64,000 nt of DNA from Ascaris suum (Eukaryota; Nematoda; Chromadorea; Rhabditida; Ascarididae): the NCBI GenBank assembly GCA_013433145.1, contig CM024174.1, positions 5,232,336 through 5,296,335 on the forward strand, in the 5' to 3' direction. Within the stretch, counting starts at the first letter, position 1, and the number at the start of each line of letters is the position of its first letter. Below are positions 17,001-29,049 of this stretch, one piece after another. The translations under genes were made by a program, and so were the position numbers. The notes under the pieces are model-generated. The model saw nothing but the letters and a program-made list of their open reading frames with translations, was not told where the DNA came from and did no database searches.

Positions 17001-17951
17001 AAAAACAAATGAATCGAAGTTGGAAAAATATAATGAGTACATATCAACGATAGACTTCAACGGTGCTTTAAAAAATATTTTCGAAAAGGAGCGACTATTT
17101 AGTGAAACATTTTTTATGAATAAATTCATACAATGGCATCATATTAATATGCTCCCAGCATTTTGCTAGTTACTGCTTGACTATGGAGGCACTGAACTCA
17201 TAACTTTCATTTGAGAAGCTCATCGAAAGAAAGTGCATTATAAAAGCTTTAGTCGTGGAGCTTCATTACCCTATGTGTGTACTTTCCGATGATCAATTAA
17301 TATCCAGCCGTCACAAGAACAACCAAGCAAGAGGATTTTTTTGCTGTATGTTATAGCCTGATGGCGTATTTAATGCCAAGAATTATCTCAACTGGTGGAA
17401 AATTTGTCTACGCAAGCAAAAATTTGCAATCATCAGCGCTTGCTTCTGCAACCGCAGAGGTTTTCTTTAATGCAAACCCTTTCGGTAACGACGAAACGCA
17501 ATTACGCCCACAAGAATAAGCCAACAATAACAGCTGAAAGTGATGTGTGCATTAGCCGTTGAAAATTATACTCACCTAAAAGAAGCAATCTGATAGTGCT
17601 GCTCTCTTCATTAACCTCCTCCTCAATAGTTTCGGCTAAATCTTCAACTTTCGCCGCATTTTGAGGCCTTGCAGAGAGAGGTCGGAGTGCCGCATCTCGC
17701 GTTTCTTCAGTTGCCACTTTTTTCACTTGCGCCTCTTCTTTGCAATCACTCACCTTTAAAATATAATAACTATGAGAAGAATAATTTTTGAGCCTTTAGT
17801 TCAAATGTCTTTTATATAATTTTATTTCTCATTTCTGCACACTCAATGCGTTTTTGCCGCAAATAAAAATAAATAAGAGAGCAAAGAAAGTAATGTGTTA
17901 AAAGTTTAAATTGTAATCTGTGGTAACCTGTGCAGAGTTAGTACATCCCAT
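11001..17951 (-). CDS. Divergent heterotrimeric G-protein alpha subunit, 9 exons
   Basis: This gene encodes a membrane-associated G-alpha protein that would couple receptors to intracellular signalling. Exons in reading order are 17951-17928, 17753-17576, 16997-16955, 16096-15955, 15118-14964, 13262-13134, 12514-12385, 12175-12022 and 11167-11001, giving 373 aa with all phases consistent. It starts MGCTNSAQ, with the Gly2 myristoylation and Cys3 palmitoylation signals. The P-loop is GAAESGKT (68-75). The helical domain contains [11 protein letters not shown] and [11 protein letters not shown]. Switch II is DIGGQ (227-231). [19 protein letters not shown] follows, then FLNEVD (294-299), FPEY and FTCAINT (349-355). 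Three hallmarks differ from the family: the switch I Arg is Tyr205, NKxD is NEVD, and the C-terminus ends HLKIK, about three residues short. The N-terminal helix is about 30 residues longer than usual. The introns are long, and one contains a solo LTR. The family is certain; the subclass is not, and it resembles the divergent nematode gpa genes. Confidence 0.93.
11862..11985. repeat. TGCAT/ATTGCA-rich simple repeat
   Basis: Permutations of TGCATT, TGCAAT and GCATTG recur throughout this stretch without a strict period. It lies in the last G-alpha intron, about 40 bp or more downstream (in transcript sense) of the donor of exon 8. Confidence 0.75.
14478..14919 (+). mobile_element. Solo LTR of an LTR retrotransposon
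   Basis: A 442-bp segment begins TGCAGGGTAG, ends CCATTACA (TG...CA termini) and is flanked by the 4-bp direct repeat TAAA (14474-14477 and 14920-14923), a target-site duplication. Inside, on the + strand, are a TATA-like GATATAAAAGG near 14594 and an AATAAA near 14797, the expected order of promoter and polyadenylation signal in an LTR. It is more GC-rich than its surroundings. No gag or pol remains. It sits antisense in the G-alpha intron between exons 5 and 6, with its right edge 44 bp from the exon 5 splice donor. A BEL/Pao or Gypsy origin cannot be decided. Confidence 0.7.
16697..16736 (+). repeat. AAAGGAAAGTAAAGC-type purine microsatellite
   Basis: Short A/G units with a period of about 5 to 10 bp repeat here, within a G-alpha intron. 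Confidence 0.6.
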
Positions 17952-17967
17952 TTGTATCTCATCCACG

Positions 17968-18015
17968 CTAACAGGGTAGTCGTTTGTGATATCGATGTCG
18001 CTTACAACACAACAT
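17968..18015 (-). promoter_or_regulatory. Short upstream ORF before the G-alpha start
   Basis: After a CTTACAG acceptor (18024-18030), which could be a trans-splice site, the first ATG (18015-18013) opens a 15-codon frame rich in Cys, Arg and His. It closes with TAG at 17970-17968, 16 nt before the G-alpha ATG at 17951. If transcription or trans-splicing begins at this acceptor, ribosomes meet this frame first, and it could lower translation of the main frame. Confidence 0.4.
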
Positions 18016-20084
18016 CCTATTATCTGTAAGCATAACACATTAGTGGGCATGCCCTTAGCAAAAATAATAATGATTTATTATATCATGTTTTCTCATGAAA
18101 TCGACGTTGATAAGGAATGAAGAAAAGATGAAGGTTAACACGGCCTTTAAGTTAATTCTAAATGAAAGATCTGTTTAAGAGCGAGTCGATTCGTACAAAC
18201 AATCAATAACAATGCACTAACGATTTCTCGAAAAAAGAGGCGATTTCACCATTCATTAAAACATGCGTTATATTAAATGAATGATGTGATTACGTAATAT
18301 TATAAGGTACCTCTCGATTAGATCTTTTTGAATTACTTGAACCAATTGAATTACCTTACTTAGTTTCACAGAAAAATAGTTCTAGTTGTACCTGTTCAGT
18401 TTGGACAAAAAAAAAACTAGATATCTGAGAGCAGTTCGGTCGCAGCATTGCTAAGGCGTATGATCTCGAATGGTCACAGTTCATATGAAGTTCGTCTCTA
18501 TCATTCGATTAGCCGGTTGAGCATTCCCGACAAAATTGGACGCACTAATGCGCGTTAAATGATAAAATTGTTTTTGAATTTATTAGGCGGAAGTCACTTT
18601 TGAAGTTAGCGCCCTTCCACAGACATTCCTTCGCATTGATTAAACTACAGTATGGAAGCAGATCTTTAACGTCAATCACCGTTCAATTCTAGCTGCAGTA
18701 ATGGAGGTTTATCAATTTATTGATGACTAGAGAGAATAGACAACATATCATATATCACGTCTATGCAAAACGAAGAAAGGGGATGAAGCACCGTAGCAAC
18801 ATTATGCGACTGCAATCTTTTGCAGTCGCAACCGTCACAGCGTTGCAACAACACATTGCAATGATTACAATATTAGCAAAACAATTGCAATTTTACCCAG
18901 TTGATATGCGAAGAACTCATTACTTCGAGTACAGTTATAGTGTCTTGTTATGAAACGTCCCATAATCTCAAAACGCAGTGATCATTCGACTTCAAGATGT
19001 TTTATGTACTACCTACTAGCGTCAGGACCTGCTATGTACTATTCATTTAATATGTGCAAGTTATCTAACGCTCTAGGCTGTACCACGTTAATATTCAACA
19101 CAATTGCTAGAGGCAATCAAGATAGATTTTCGGAATATATGGGAAAAGAGCTTCCACAGGTAAATTCTTATAATCGTACGATTTTCATTTTCCCAAACAT
19201 CAGACAAAAGCACTTCACAATAGATAGTAAAGTAACTGTTGAGCAATATCCTCATGGATTTGATAACGCTATGTGACGGTTGTGAAAATGATAAAATATA
19301 GTGGCTATCTGAGCCGATTTCAGCATTTCATTCCATACGCGTTTCCATCGTTATGCAACTGACATAGTCGCACTCTCATGTGAAGCAATGTTTGATTCCA
19401 CCGGAAATACACCTCGTAACTCTCAAATTTTGCGCAATTGACGCAACATTTTTTCTTCTTCTCCTCCAAATGTCCAAAATCTTTCCTTCCTTCTACACAA
19501 AAATTTCTGTGATGATTGTCGTAGCACATCGACCCTCCCGCCTTTGATCAATGTCAGAAAGGCCGAAATCGACAACGAAATAGGTAGTAACTGCTGTCTC
19601 TTGTGTCTGAGCCCAATGCGATCTACTCTTTAAATGTGCTTATCTGAAACGTCAAGGTAACAGTCTGCCGTAGTAATTAAATAACCTTAATGGAATTTGT
19701 AGCGGCATATTAAAGTGAAGTCAATACCAGAGTCATTTTTCCACGCATTTTTTCGCGTTAATTCTATTTTATTCTGTTATTTTCCTTTCACTATCATGAC
19801 GCCAGCTCCACACTTTGTGATGCTCGTTAACAATCTCTGCAGTTCAGTGATAACTTGCTCTATATGCAATATTTAGTACCCCAAATCAAAGCGGATCACC
19901 ACCTCTTATGTTATTAATCTTCACTCGCTTTTTGCCAATTGCAGCTGAGTTTTTGTCTGCTACAAATGCATCTAAATCGACGTTTTCGCAGCAAAAGTTA
20001 AATGGGGGAATATAAAAATTCACTTGAGGAATGAAGCCGATTAGACTAATAGCAGAGAGCCATAATGCTTCGCGAGACAGATAG

Positions 20085-20180
20085 GCAATACCTAACAGTA
20101 GTACAGGCCAACAGTAAACAATACTATAAGCCAGTAGGTAACACACTATAAGCCAGCCAGCCATACTAAAAGCCAAGCCA
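20085..20180 (-). repeat. Degenerate minisatellite, about 22-25 bp unit
   Basis: ACTATAAGCCAG and close variants recur three times with intervening GTAGGTAACAC-like sequence. The 107-codon - frame across it is hydrophobic because of the repeat and is not taken as a gene. Confidence 0.55.
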
Positions 20181-23100
20181 ACAGCTAACAACTCAACACC
20201 ACATGGCATTATTAAAAGTTGGGCCGATCGAAAGAAACTGCTAAATTTAACGGCAATAAAAGTAAAACTATTTGAAAGAGGATTGTCGTGTCATATTTCG
20301 ACCAAGAATTGTCGTTCTCATGAACGGCTGTGTAATGTGCCACACAACAATGACGTCGTTCGAAATGTTCACATGTAACGAATTATTTTGCACATATCGC
20401 CATGTGTTCGTTGTTAAGATATTCGTAGCAGTGACGTAACTACCTGCGAAAAGATGTCTACGAGCCGAATATTTGTATTTTAAAGTATGTCAGATGACAT
20501 TTCAAAAAGGAGTAGCGTGATGTGAGTTAATTTCGTTTTTCGAAGATTCCTAAGATACTTATTGTACTTCAAATTGCACTAAATTGTAAAGTATAACGCC
20601 AACCATGCTGCCACCGTGTTCAACTTTTGCACGCATTCTTGCGGAACTGCACAATCGTCACTGCCGTGAGCGAGATTTGAAGTGCGCAAATATCTCTGCT
20701 TACTCTGTTTGAAGTGTTCAGGCTGCTGCATGAGAGCAACATGCTAAACTCTCTGTTGGCCGCTCGCGAGGTAAACATAGACGTTCAACTTAAACAGTTA
20801 AAGCAACCGATGTCGCATTTGCATTGAAAATTTTCCCTTCGCTTCATTTAGCCACCTTAAGAGTCTCTCTTCTTTGTGCTACTATTCATCGTCCTGACAT
20901 ATCATAGCGTTACTCACTACAAATAAACTTTCAAAGAGGTTTTGATAGGTTTTCAGCGCTGCTTGAAGGCAAAACAACAATTTCGATTCAACAGATTGCA
21001 ACTGAGGTCAGATGCTTCGTAAAATTGGGACTATCCTCTATAAAATTACTCGTACATTAAGCACACTTGGCGCAACTATCCCTAATATAGTGACATTAGC
21101 AAGAGAATTAATCAGTCAATAATGTTTCAAATGATGACGACCTTAGATAAGTGGAGTACGATAGATATTGTACGATGAATTAAATAGCAAGAAAATGGGT
21201 ATTTCTGTGCGGAATTTTTTGAAAAAGAGTTGTAGTCTGAATGAGCGACCGTATGCATTTCCACATGCACACACATTCACGCAAAAGGTAATTGAAATTG
21301 ATTCCTTAAGGAACATAAGAAATAAGCATTTTCTTTCGATTTGGGTGTGTCCGTGCGCAACTATGGCAACACCGAACCCAACGAGAAGGCTATCGTGAGC
21401 ATAATTTCCGAACCATAATGTGACGTTAAGAAATTCCTTTCACCACTTCATTTTAGTACTTATAGGACACCGTGCTATGTGTTCAATAAAATATCACTGT
21501 TGCCTTTAAGGATATGCGAATAAATTGATAGATTTTCTTTGCTTACCATTCGCAAATATGACCACCTACATGAAAAATAGCACAAATCAGCTTTATTTGT
21601 AGGAAAGCAAGCAGGGAGTTGAGGGGATTATCGCGATACTGGACATCGTAGCTGCACAAACCACAAGAGTGATGCGAATTTAGATTAACCAATAAACTGC
21701 GCAAGAACCAGGTATCCTTTTCTATTCGACTTCTCAAACATAGCCTCAGCACTATTAGAGCGAATGCCACATACGACGTTTCACTAGCACTTGACCCTTG
21801 CCCCCTCTACCCCCAATCATCGTTCTTAAAGAAGCGCCCATAACACTGCCTGAGGGCAAATTTTTGCATTTGTTTGAAGGAACTTACGATATTTTTAAAA
21901 CAGTTTTCTAGACCTAGGACCCTGCTATGGCAACCGGAACTCTGGCCATTATGTTTGTTCATTCGGCTGACAAATAAATAATGTTTGATAGTTCCCTCTC
22001 ATACAATGTTAATTTTGGTTTTACATTTATTGATGCCTTTTACTTTCGCTTTATTTCATCTTTATTTGACAGATCATCATCAATTCTCTAGAAGACAAAT
22101 AATGATCATCTCTTCCGTCGTTTCTAAGTTCAAAACATTCAATTCCGTAATTGAATTTAGTAAATTAAAGAATTTCGGCAAGCCGAAGTCAATTCTCACA
22201 TTCCCTTCAAAGAATAATTAATGGGCATGCATTCAGCATTACACCATCAGCAAATGTGGGAGCACTGCTCGTTGCCTACCCCCGAAATCTCTTTAAAATC
22301 CTCTCAAGCTTATTATTCAATGTATACTGGGCGCGTTTGAGACATAAATAGCATCCTTGTTGAGATAACAATAAAATATTTCTGTAGAATTATGAATAAT
22401 AGGGCATTATATGCAATATCAAATAAGTGATGTCTACAACATAACTTGTGAATGTTAAGAGTTTTCGTGTGATTATTGTGCTGTGCTTCACTGCGCATGG
22501 GAAAAAAACATATCTGAAGCCACCTGTTAGAGCATAGATACAAGAAAATCACCATAAGCGCAAAAGTTCCAACTTGAAAGCATTAATTTCGACATTTTTG
22601 TGCTCATAAAACCAGGGCCAGAAGTCAGTGCAGGAAGCCATATGACCTGAAAGCCTTCTCTCACTTAGACGACGTCAAAAGTTACTTCCCCCATCAGTTT
22701 ATTCTTCCACAGCATTCTTACAGTAAACCTCTATATTTAGCAAGCAAGAATTATTTTCCACCCTTGACGGCATTCGAACTTGGCTACTTACGTTATGAGA
22801 GTAGATGGGAAGCATCGAAAGGATCTTATTGAGGACGGAATGAGGGACAGAGAGTACAGCACCCCAGAATAAAGCCATACATATTTCAGTGAAATACGTG
22901 TTTTGGGATTTAAGTATGTAGGTACGTGATTGGACCAGGCATCAGAAATATGCGTACCGCTTTAAAAAAGGCATACGGCTGGAGCGTTTTTTTGTAAAAT
23001 AAAAACACAAAAATTTCGGTGACATACGACGACAAAAAGAATGTACAAACGAGAGAGCAGGGCAACATCTTCCAAAACAATAAAAGTCTAGAATATTTGA

Positions 23101-25328
23101 GTTTACATTTGAAAAAGACTCTCGAGGAATCAGAGAAAAATCCGTAAATAATAGACAGCCCTCAAATCGCCTCTCAGTTATCGCATTGCTGCTTTTGACT
23201 GCATCCAATTTCTCTCAGAACGACTTATCTCAAGCAGTGTTAAATGCAACTCCCATTCTGAAGGCGCAATTACAGCGAATTATTTACCATATGAGCGACC
23301 TAATTTATGAATGACTTTGCTTTTCTCTAGTGAGTTATTTACCATACAATTTAATCAGCGCTTGAATTAATTGGCCACTTGAAAATTCAGTTAATTTACA
23401 ATTCAAGGAAACACCTCATTTCAACACGAATCGACTAAAACTGCACAAAAATGTTTATTCTCTGAGATTTCATATTCTTGGGAATCCATATGAAAGTTAT
23501 TCGGCGAATGACAAAGAAAACTACTAACGACGGCTAGAATATAGTGGCAATTTTTATGCAAATGTGAAATAACAACTGCAAGAGAAGATTGTAATAACAC
23601 ATGAATGGGCATTGACTTCTTTTTTTACTCTTGATATATGCAAAAGTTTGCTATTTAGCGCTGATTTGTGCAGTAACCGAATACATAAAATGCAGCAAAA
23701 CAGTGCTATTTCTCGTTTATGATCACACCCGAAACGTGGAAAAGCGAACACTGAACGTATTCAAATACGAACGATGAGGAAGAAATATCAATCTCTCCAT
23801 ATAGATCAACTAAATAATAAATATTACTCTTCAGACAACAATATACAACATTATTAAAGCATTCTTTCGTAAACAAACTGATGAAAAAATTCATCTAGAA
23901 AATAATATAGAAGCTTTTTCAGGAAACATGAGAGAAAGTGTGCAGTTTGATTTCTCGAGAAACGCTCATTTCTCATAAAATTTCATCAAATAGTCCAAAA
24001 ATAACACCAACAACCAAAAAACTCTCTACTGTTTGGTTAAGAAAGATTAATTCACCCGCCTTCGCCGATATTCATGAAGGCACTCCTACCATCATTTTGC
24101 ACATTAGATTGTATAAAATTGTACATTCCACTGTAGCCAATCGTGTGAAAATTCCATTATAAAACTTATTAGTAGCGACGGTGATGTAATAGGTGTTATG
24201 TAAGGAAAAGAGAGCGGTGGGAAGAGAATCATAAATAGCTAAATCCGTTTGCATTTATGTGATGCACCATCGCACTACTAACTGTCAGCTGCACACATAT
24301 TATTAAGCATTGCCGGATTGCAACCAAAACGATTGTTAATTGAATACGGTCGTTCTCTTATTCATCTGAAGGCTCATATTCAAGCATATCACTTCCGAAT
24401 GGTGGAAATGTTCCACAGACTTGGCCGAGTTCTATATTCTCAGGCGTGATGATGGGAAATATCAACCTTGTACAAACATGGTTGCCTTCAATAAGATGGA
24501 TCACAAAAAACAAACTCGGCGACAACAGAGCGTTGAGAGGGTATCGTTATCGGCTCATAAAATTATAATTCAAAACCGCAAAACTTTTATTTTGCCGCTG
24601 CAACATATGTAGAACTTGAATAAAATACTTCATTCTCAAACGCTCATATAAGTTTAACTCAGGCAAAGCAAATTCTCCCTCCATCTACTATTTCCACCCT
24701 TGTAGCGCACCCCACATCCCCTCAGCTCTCTTTGTATTAACGCCATTTTCTTCAATTTCCTCCAGTTCCACAAAAAAACACCAGCAAATTTCTTTGCTTT
24801 GTGTGCAGTCTGGTAGACGTTTCTATTCCTATGAATTACGCTCAATGATGCCACTCTACTTATGAAAACTGTTTTCATCAATTCAAAATATGTTGTATAA
24901 ATTAGAGGAAGTTTGCGGCTCACATCGGAGACGCTTCTCCCAAATGAAAATCTATTTTGCATCTAGCGTGGAATGGTGTATTCCTTTTTCATAATGCCCT
25001 CTTTGTAGTAATCTCCTTCCTTGAAAATACTCATTTCTTATAAAGCTGTAAATGCCACAGCCTCTCCCCTATGCAGAAATATACAGCCTTTCAGATCGAT
25101 GACACCAGCTCCTCCCTAGCCCCGTCTCGGAAAGGCAAGCACTGAGTACGTTGTTTAACACATGAGGACATTGAGTCTCGAAGATTGCCAGCAATTCAGA
25201 GGATCAAGAATACGTTAAGAGCATTTTAAAAAAATTCCCCGGAACTTTCGCCCCACCGATTTTTCTGGTATACCCTTGATCCACTTAATATTTTTTGGAT
25301 TTCGCTTGAAATTGCTGAAGTCATAAAC

Positions 25329-25330
<2 letters not shown>

Positions 25331-25424
<94 letters not shown>
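25331..25424. repeat. (TA)n microsatellite, about 94 bp
   Basis: This is an uninterrupted TA tract in intergenic DNA, with no nearby gene recognised. Confidence 0.97.
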
Positions 25425-25426
<2 letters not shown>

Positions 25427-28400
25427 GTCCCCTTCGCGTACTGAAGCTACAAGCCAGACTTGAAAGCTGAGGAAATAAGATTTTGTGAATTAAATTACTG
25501 CACGGATTCAAAGCAATATGAATATTGCATCTTCTCCACATTTGACCTTTTTGAGAAGCCGATGACTGCTAAAAAGAAAGCTTTAAATTGAAGCCTAACT
25601 TTTTCTTCGCTCGAAAACCGGATTTTTCGGCCATCGATGTCTATGCACGGTCGGTCCGAATATCATACGGTCTGCGGTGGATTTGCAAAAGGCGCAACTC
25701 GTGCTTGTGATCCAGCACGTGCACTCATCTGTTTCATTTTAACTCGCTTGGTCAGAGTCGGATATACATTCAATATGCATCGCCAGATTAGAGAAAGATA
25801 TTGCTCAGCTCGTTTATATGTGCCCAGAAATTTTAAAGTTGAGGATTACTGTGTTGGATATAAATGATTTCAGTAGACTAGATGCCAATCAGTCTCTACT
25901 CCAAATGTTTGAACCGTGACATGAGCACTAGCTTTCACGAAATATCGCTGCCGTTTCACACCGGAAATCGTTCATGAGTTGGAATCTACTCGCTCTACAG
26001 TCGCCTTGGCTCACAACTCAACTTTTGAGCCTGTGCTGATAATGTCGAGCAAATGATAAGAAAAGCGAAGGCAGACACATGCGCCACACATGATGTGCGA
26101 CGTCAGAGTAATGGAGACTTGTGATGTGGGATATTTGCAGTAGTTATGCTATGGGACTTTGCGCTTTGAGCCTAGGGCATTTGTGGAACGTGTACCCGCG
26201 CCTGTGGGGGGTTGGCGCATCGAAGACTTGGAATCTAAAAGTTGTCTTGGAATCTAAAAGCGTTAAGGCACATATTTTATTATTAACTTTGTTTCACGTT
26301 ATTCTTTATTTCAAGTTCATGAAACCAGTTGGCCTAATCAGCACATCTAGAAAAACGGATGAGATCAAGCTCACCTGACACATTTTCGAACTTTTTTTGC
26401 AAAATATTGAAAAATTGTTTCCGACAAATTTGCATGAAAAGTAATTCTTTCATATCGGAATCCCCCAGTTTTCCAACTGTGGATGAATTTTTTTCATTGT
26501 GTTGAGAGAGTTCAGCTTGGCTGATGAGGTAGACAAAGACAGCCATCCCTCGCCGCCCTCTCTGTCTCTCTCTTCACGCAATTGTTGGCAGTCTTTTGGA
26601 GTGTATGTGGCCCGTGAAAATATTTCTATGACGAACATCAAACGATGTACGAAATGAACATGTGGGAGCAAGCAACCGCCGCATTACGCTTTGCTCTCTT
26701 CACAACTCCGCATTCCCATGTCCGCTGTCTTCCAAGTGGAGATCAGGTGCTTCCGGTTCACTCTTCTCGGCTCGTTGCAATTTGCTAATTGTAACCACTA
26801 ACATTTAACATTCGCCATTATTGCACTAGGAAGAGAATCTGAAATTTTTTATCAGTCTGGAAGTTTATAATATCATCTTCTAAAATGTGGTATTTAAACG
26901 CTTGAGGCTTAGAAATTTAATCGGCATAGTTTTTGCTTGTGAGTTAATTTTACCTTTTATTGGTTACTTATGTGTCTTTATATACGTGTGCCTGCCACAG
27001 ATTTCTCATTTGAATATTGAATTACGCATGCACCTGGTTGCTTAATCAGCAAATTAGTGCAGTAATTAGGCTGTGTGCTTTGAAGGTTAATCAGTGAACT
27101 GAAGCCTTTGATTTATTTGCAAATGAGTGCATTTTGTTGTCAATAAAACTGCTGAACGTCGAAGATGTTTTTAAAAATTATTCGCCTCGAGTGCAAATAC
27201 TGATAAAATACTACCGAAGTGAGGTCCTCTTTTGAATGATTTCATTTCCTTTTTTCTCTTATTTTTTGTTCTAAATGCTGCTATTGTTTAATTTTTTACA
27301 AGTTTCTTCGAATTGTTATAAATGTTTTATTTGCATAACCTCTTCAGAAGATTTTCGCTCAACGAAAAGTCGCAGGTTTTTCGAACTTTTCGCTGAAGAG
27401 TTTTTTTCGCACGAATCATGCACTGAAACTTTGAACTGCTTCATGGAATCAGTCATAAATTCCCTCACTTTAAACAACGTCCCCTCAGCGCCGAATCAAA
27501 AAAGCATAACTCCAAGATATAAACCATTTCTCCTTTATCTTCATACTATTTTTGTTTTATTTGTCGTTAATTTTTCACATCGATGAAGTGCACTCGTTGC
27601 ATCAACTGTACTCATTGTAGTCGCTTATCTTCACCCCTTCCGGACCTCATATCTCTATTTTCCTTTAATATTGCATCTTCTTTTAACGAAGAAAGAATAT
27701 TTTCTTCGCAAATTCCCAATGCTCTTATTATTCGTTACATTTCTGACGACAAAATTCTGAAGTTAGTTGCCTGTTGGTTTAGTTATCCTGTTGGCCGACA
27801 TGTGCACCATAAGACTTGCACCTCCAGTATTTTAGTGATATAAAAGAGTGAGGCGAAAGAAAAGAAGGGGAAAATTAGAAGGATGAAACTCAATGATAGT
27901 ATATTAGGGCAGCGGTGTTTCTTCCGCTTTCACCCTCACTCCTCTCTCTCAATATTCGTTAAATAGTCCGCGCTGAAAATGTCGTTGACAAGTTTACCAA
28001 GTCAAATACATATGTGACCGCTGTTCACTTTTATTTGAAAATTAAAAAAAATTTCAGCTGCAATAAGGAGTGTTATATGTTAAATTTTCTACGTTTTTGA
28101 TGTAATACATTCGATGTGTCTGATGTTAGTTAGTTTCGATTTCGCCTTATTCGACTGAAGTGAAATTTCTTTTGTTTATTTCCAAAGGCAAATTTTGCCC
28201 AACTTGAAACAATCAAATATCGAGTATGAGAGTGTTCGTGATATTTAAACACAATAAATGTTTGGAAGATGAGAAACATTTGCCTTATTCGTGCTGAAAA
28301 ACATGCTGTCTAATCTGCTTTTCAGTGCCGCAGTACAGATGCTTCATTCTGAAGGAAATACCGGCAATACTGCGCTCGCTGTCATTTACTTTGCCAGGTC

Positions 28401-28887
28401 CTCGTATAATTTTTTCTTTTTATACCATCTACAACAAATATTTGCTATGGGTACTAAAAAATAGGTGGTAATAATTTTTGAATATTAAATGAGAAATTAA
28501 AATAACTTGCGTGATGATTCTAAATTATTTCATCAATTTGGAGTACTGACGCCGTTCAGGACGAATTCACTCAAACTGTGTGCAATATTTCGTGACTTTT
28601 GCATCGTTATTTCACTGCCTTGGAAAAATCTCTAAATTTAGTTGCAGAAAAATTTTCTTCGCGTAAAATTCTTTGAAATCGTCGCAAATCTCTGAACAAT
28701 TTAAGTTTACCATTTGTTTTTAATTTCAAAGTAAAATAACGTTTTCGTTTTTGCTTTGAGCAAAAGTGAAATGCATATAAGTTCGCATTTTCGTTCAGCA
28801 CAATTCACACTCTCAGCAAATTTCCAAATGTTCTATTCTTTTATACGCACAAATAATTCGAATTATTTTTCATCGTAAAACTTTCAG

Positions 28888-29049
28888 TGGTTTAACCTTT
28901 TGCGGGATGAATATGATGTGTATAAGTGCTATACCAGACTGTGCCGGCGCTATATCACCACAATTCCTCACGCTCCTCGCTGCACTGTTACTCGCAAGTG
29001 CAATTGCCGTCCTGCCGTCTACATTTGTCGTACCATGCATTATTGGTAA
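28888..29049 (+). CDS. Candidate terminal exon of a small cysteine-rich protein
   Basis: Right after a good nematode acceptor (CTTTCAG, 28881-28887), a frame of 53 codons ends in TAA. It holds six Cys spaced C-x4-C-x13-C-x5-C-x-C-x6-C, with many Arg and Tyr, which looks like a disulphide-bonded secreted domain. No signal peptide or upstream exon was found. A GTAAGG just after codon 52 could instead be a donor, making this an internal exon. The family is not recognised, and it may be a chance frame. Confidence 0.3.
   Translation, partial: WFNLLRDEYDVYKCYTRLCRRYITTIPHAPRCTVTRKCNCRPAVYICRTMHYW

Larger units (their letters stand above)
17952..25330. other. Intergenic DNA upstream of G-alpha, no gene recognised
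   Basis: Short open frames on both strands carry no recognisable domains. A + frame ending at the CACAG donor near 19159 (19160 starts GTAAAT) is the most exon-like, but nothing supports it further. A GC-richer patch at 20600-20790 contains a 48-codon Leu-rich frame without homology I recognise. Confidence 0.55.

Noticed and set aside
22740..22850. Box B-like AGTTCGAATGCC on the - strand with a CTCATAA loop upstream, as in a Met tRNA
   Set aside because: Stems do not pair and no acceptor arm is visible. At best it is a decayed tRNA-derived repeat.
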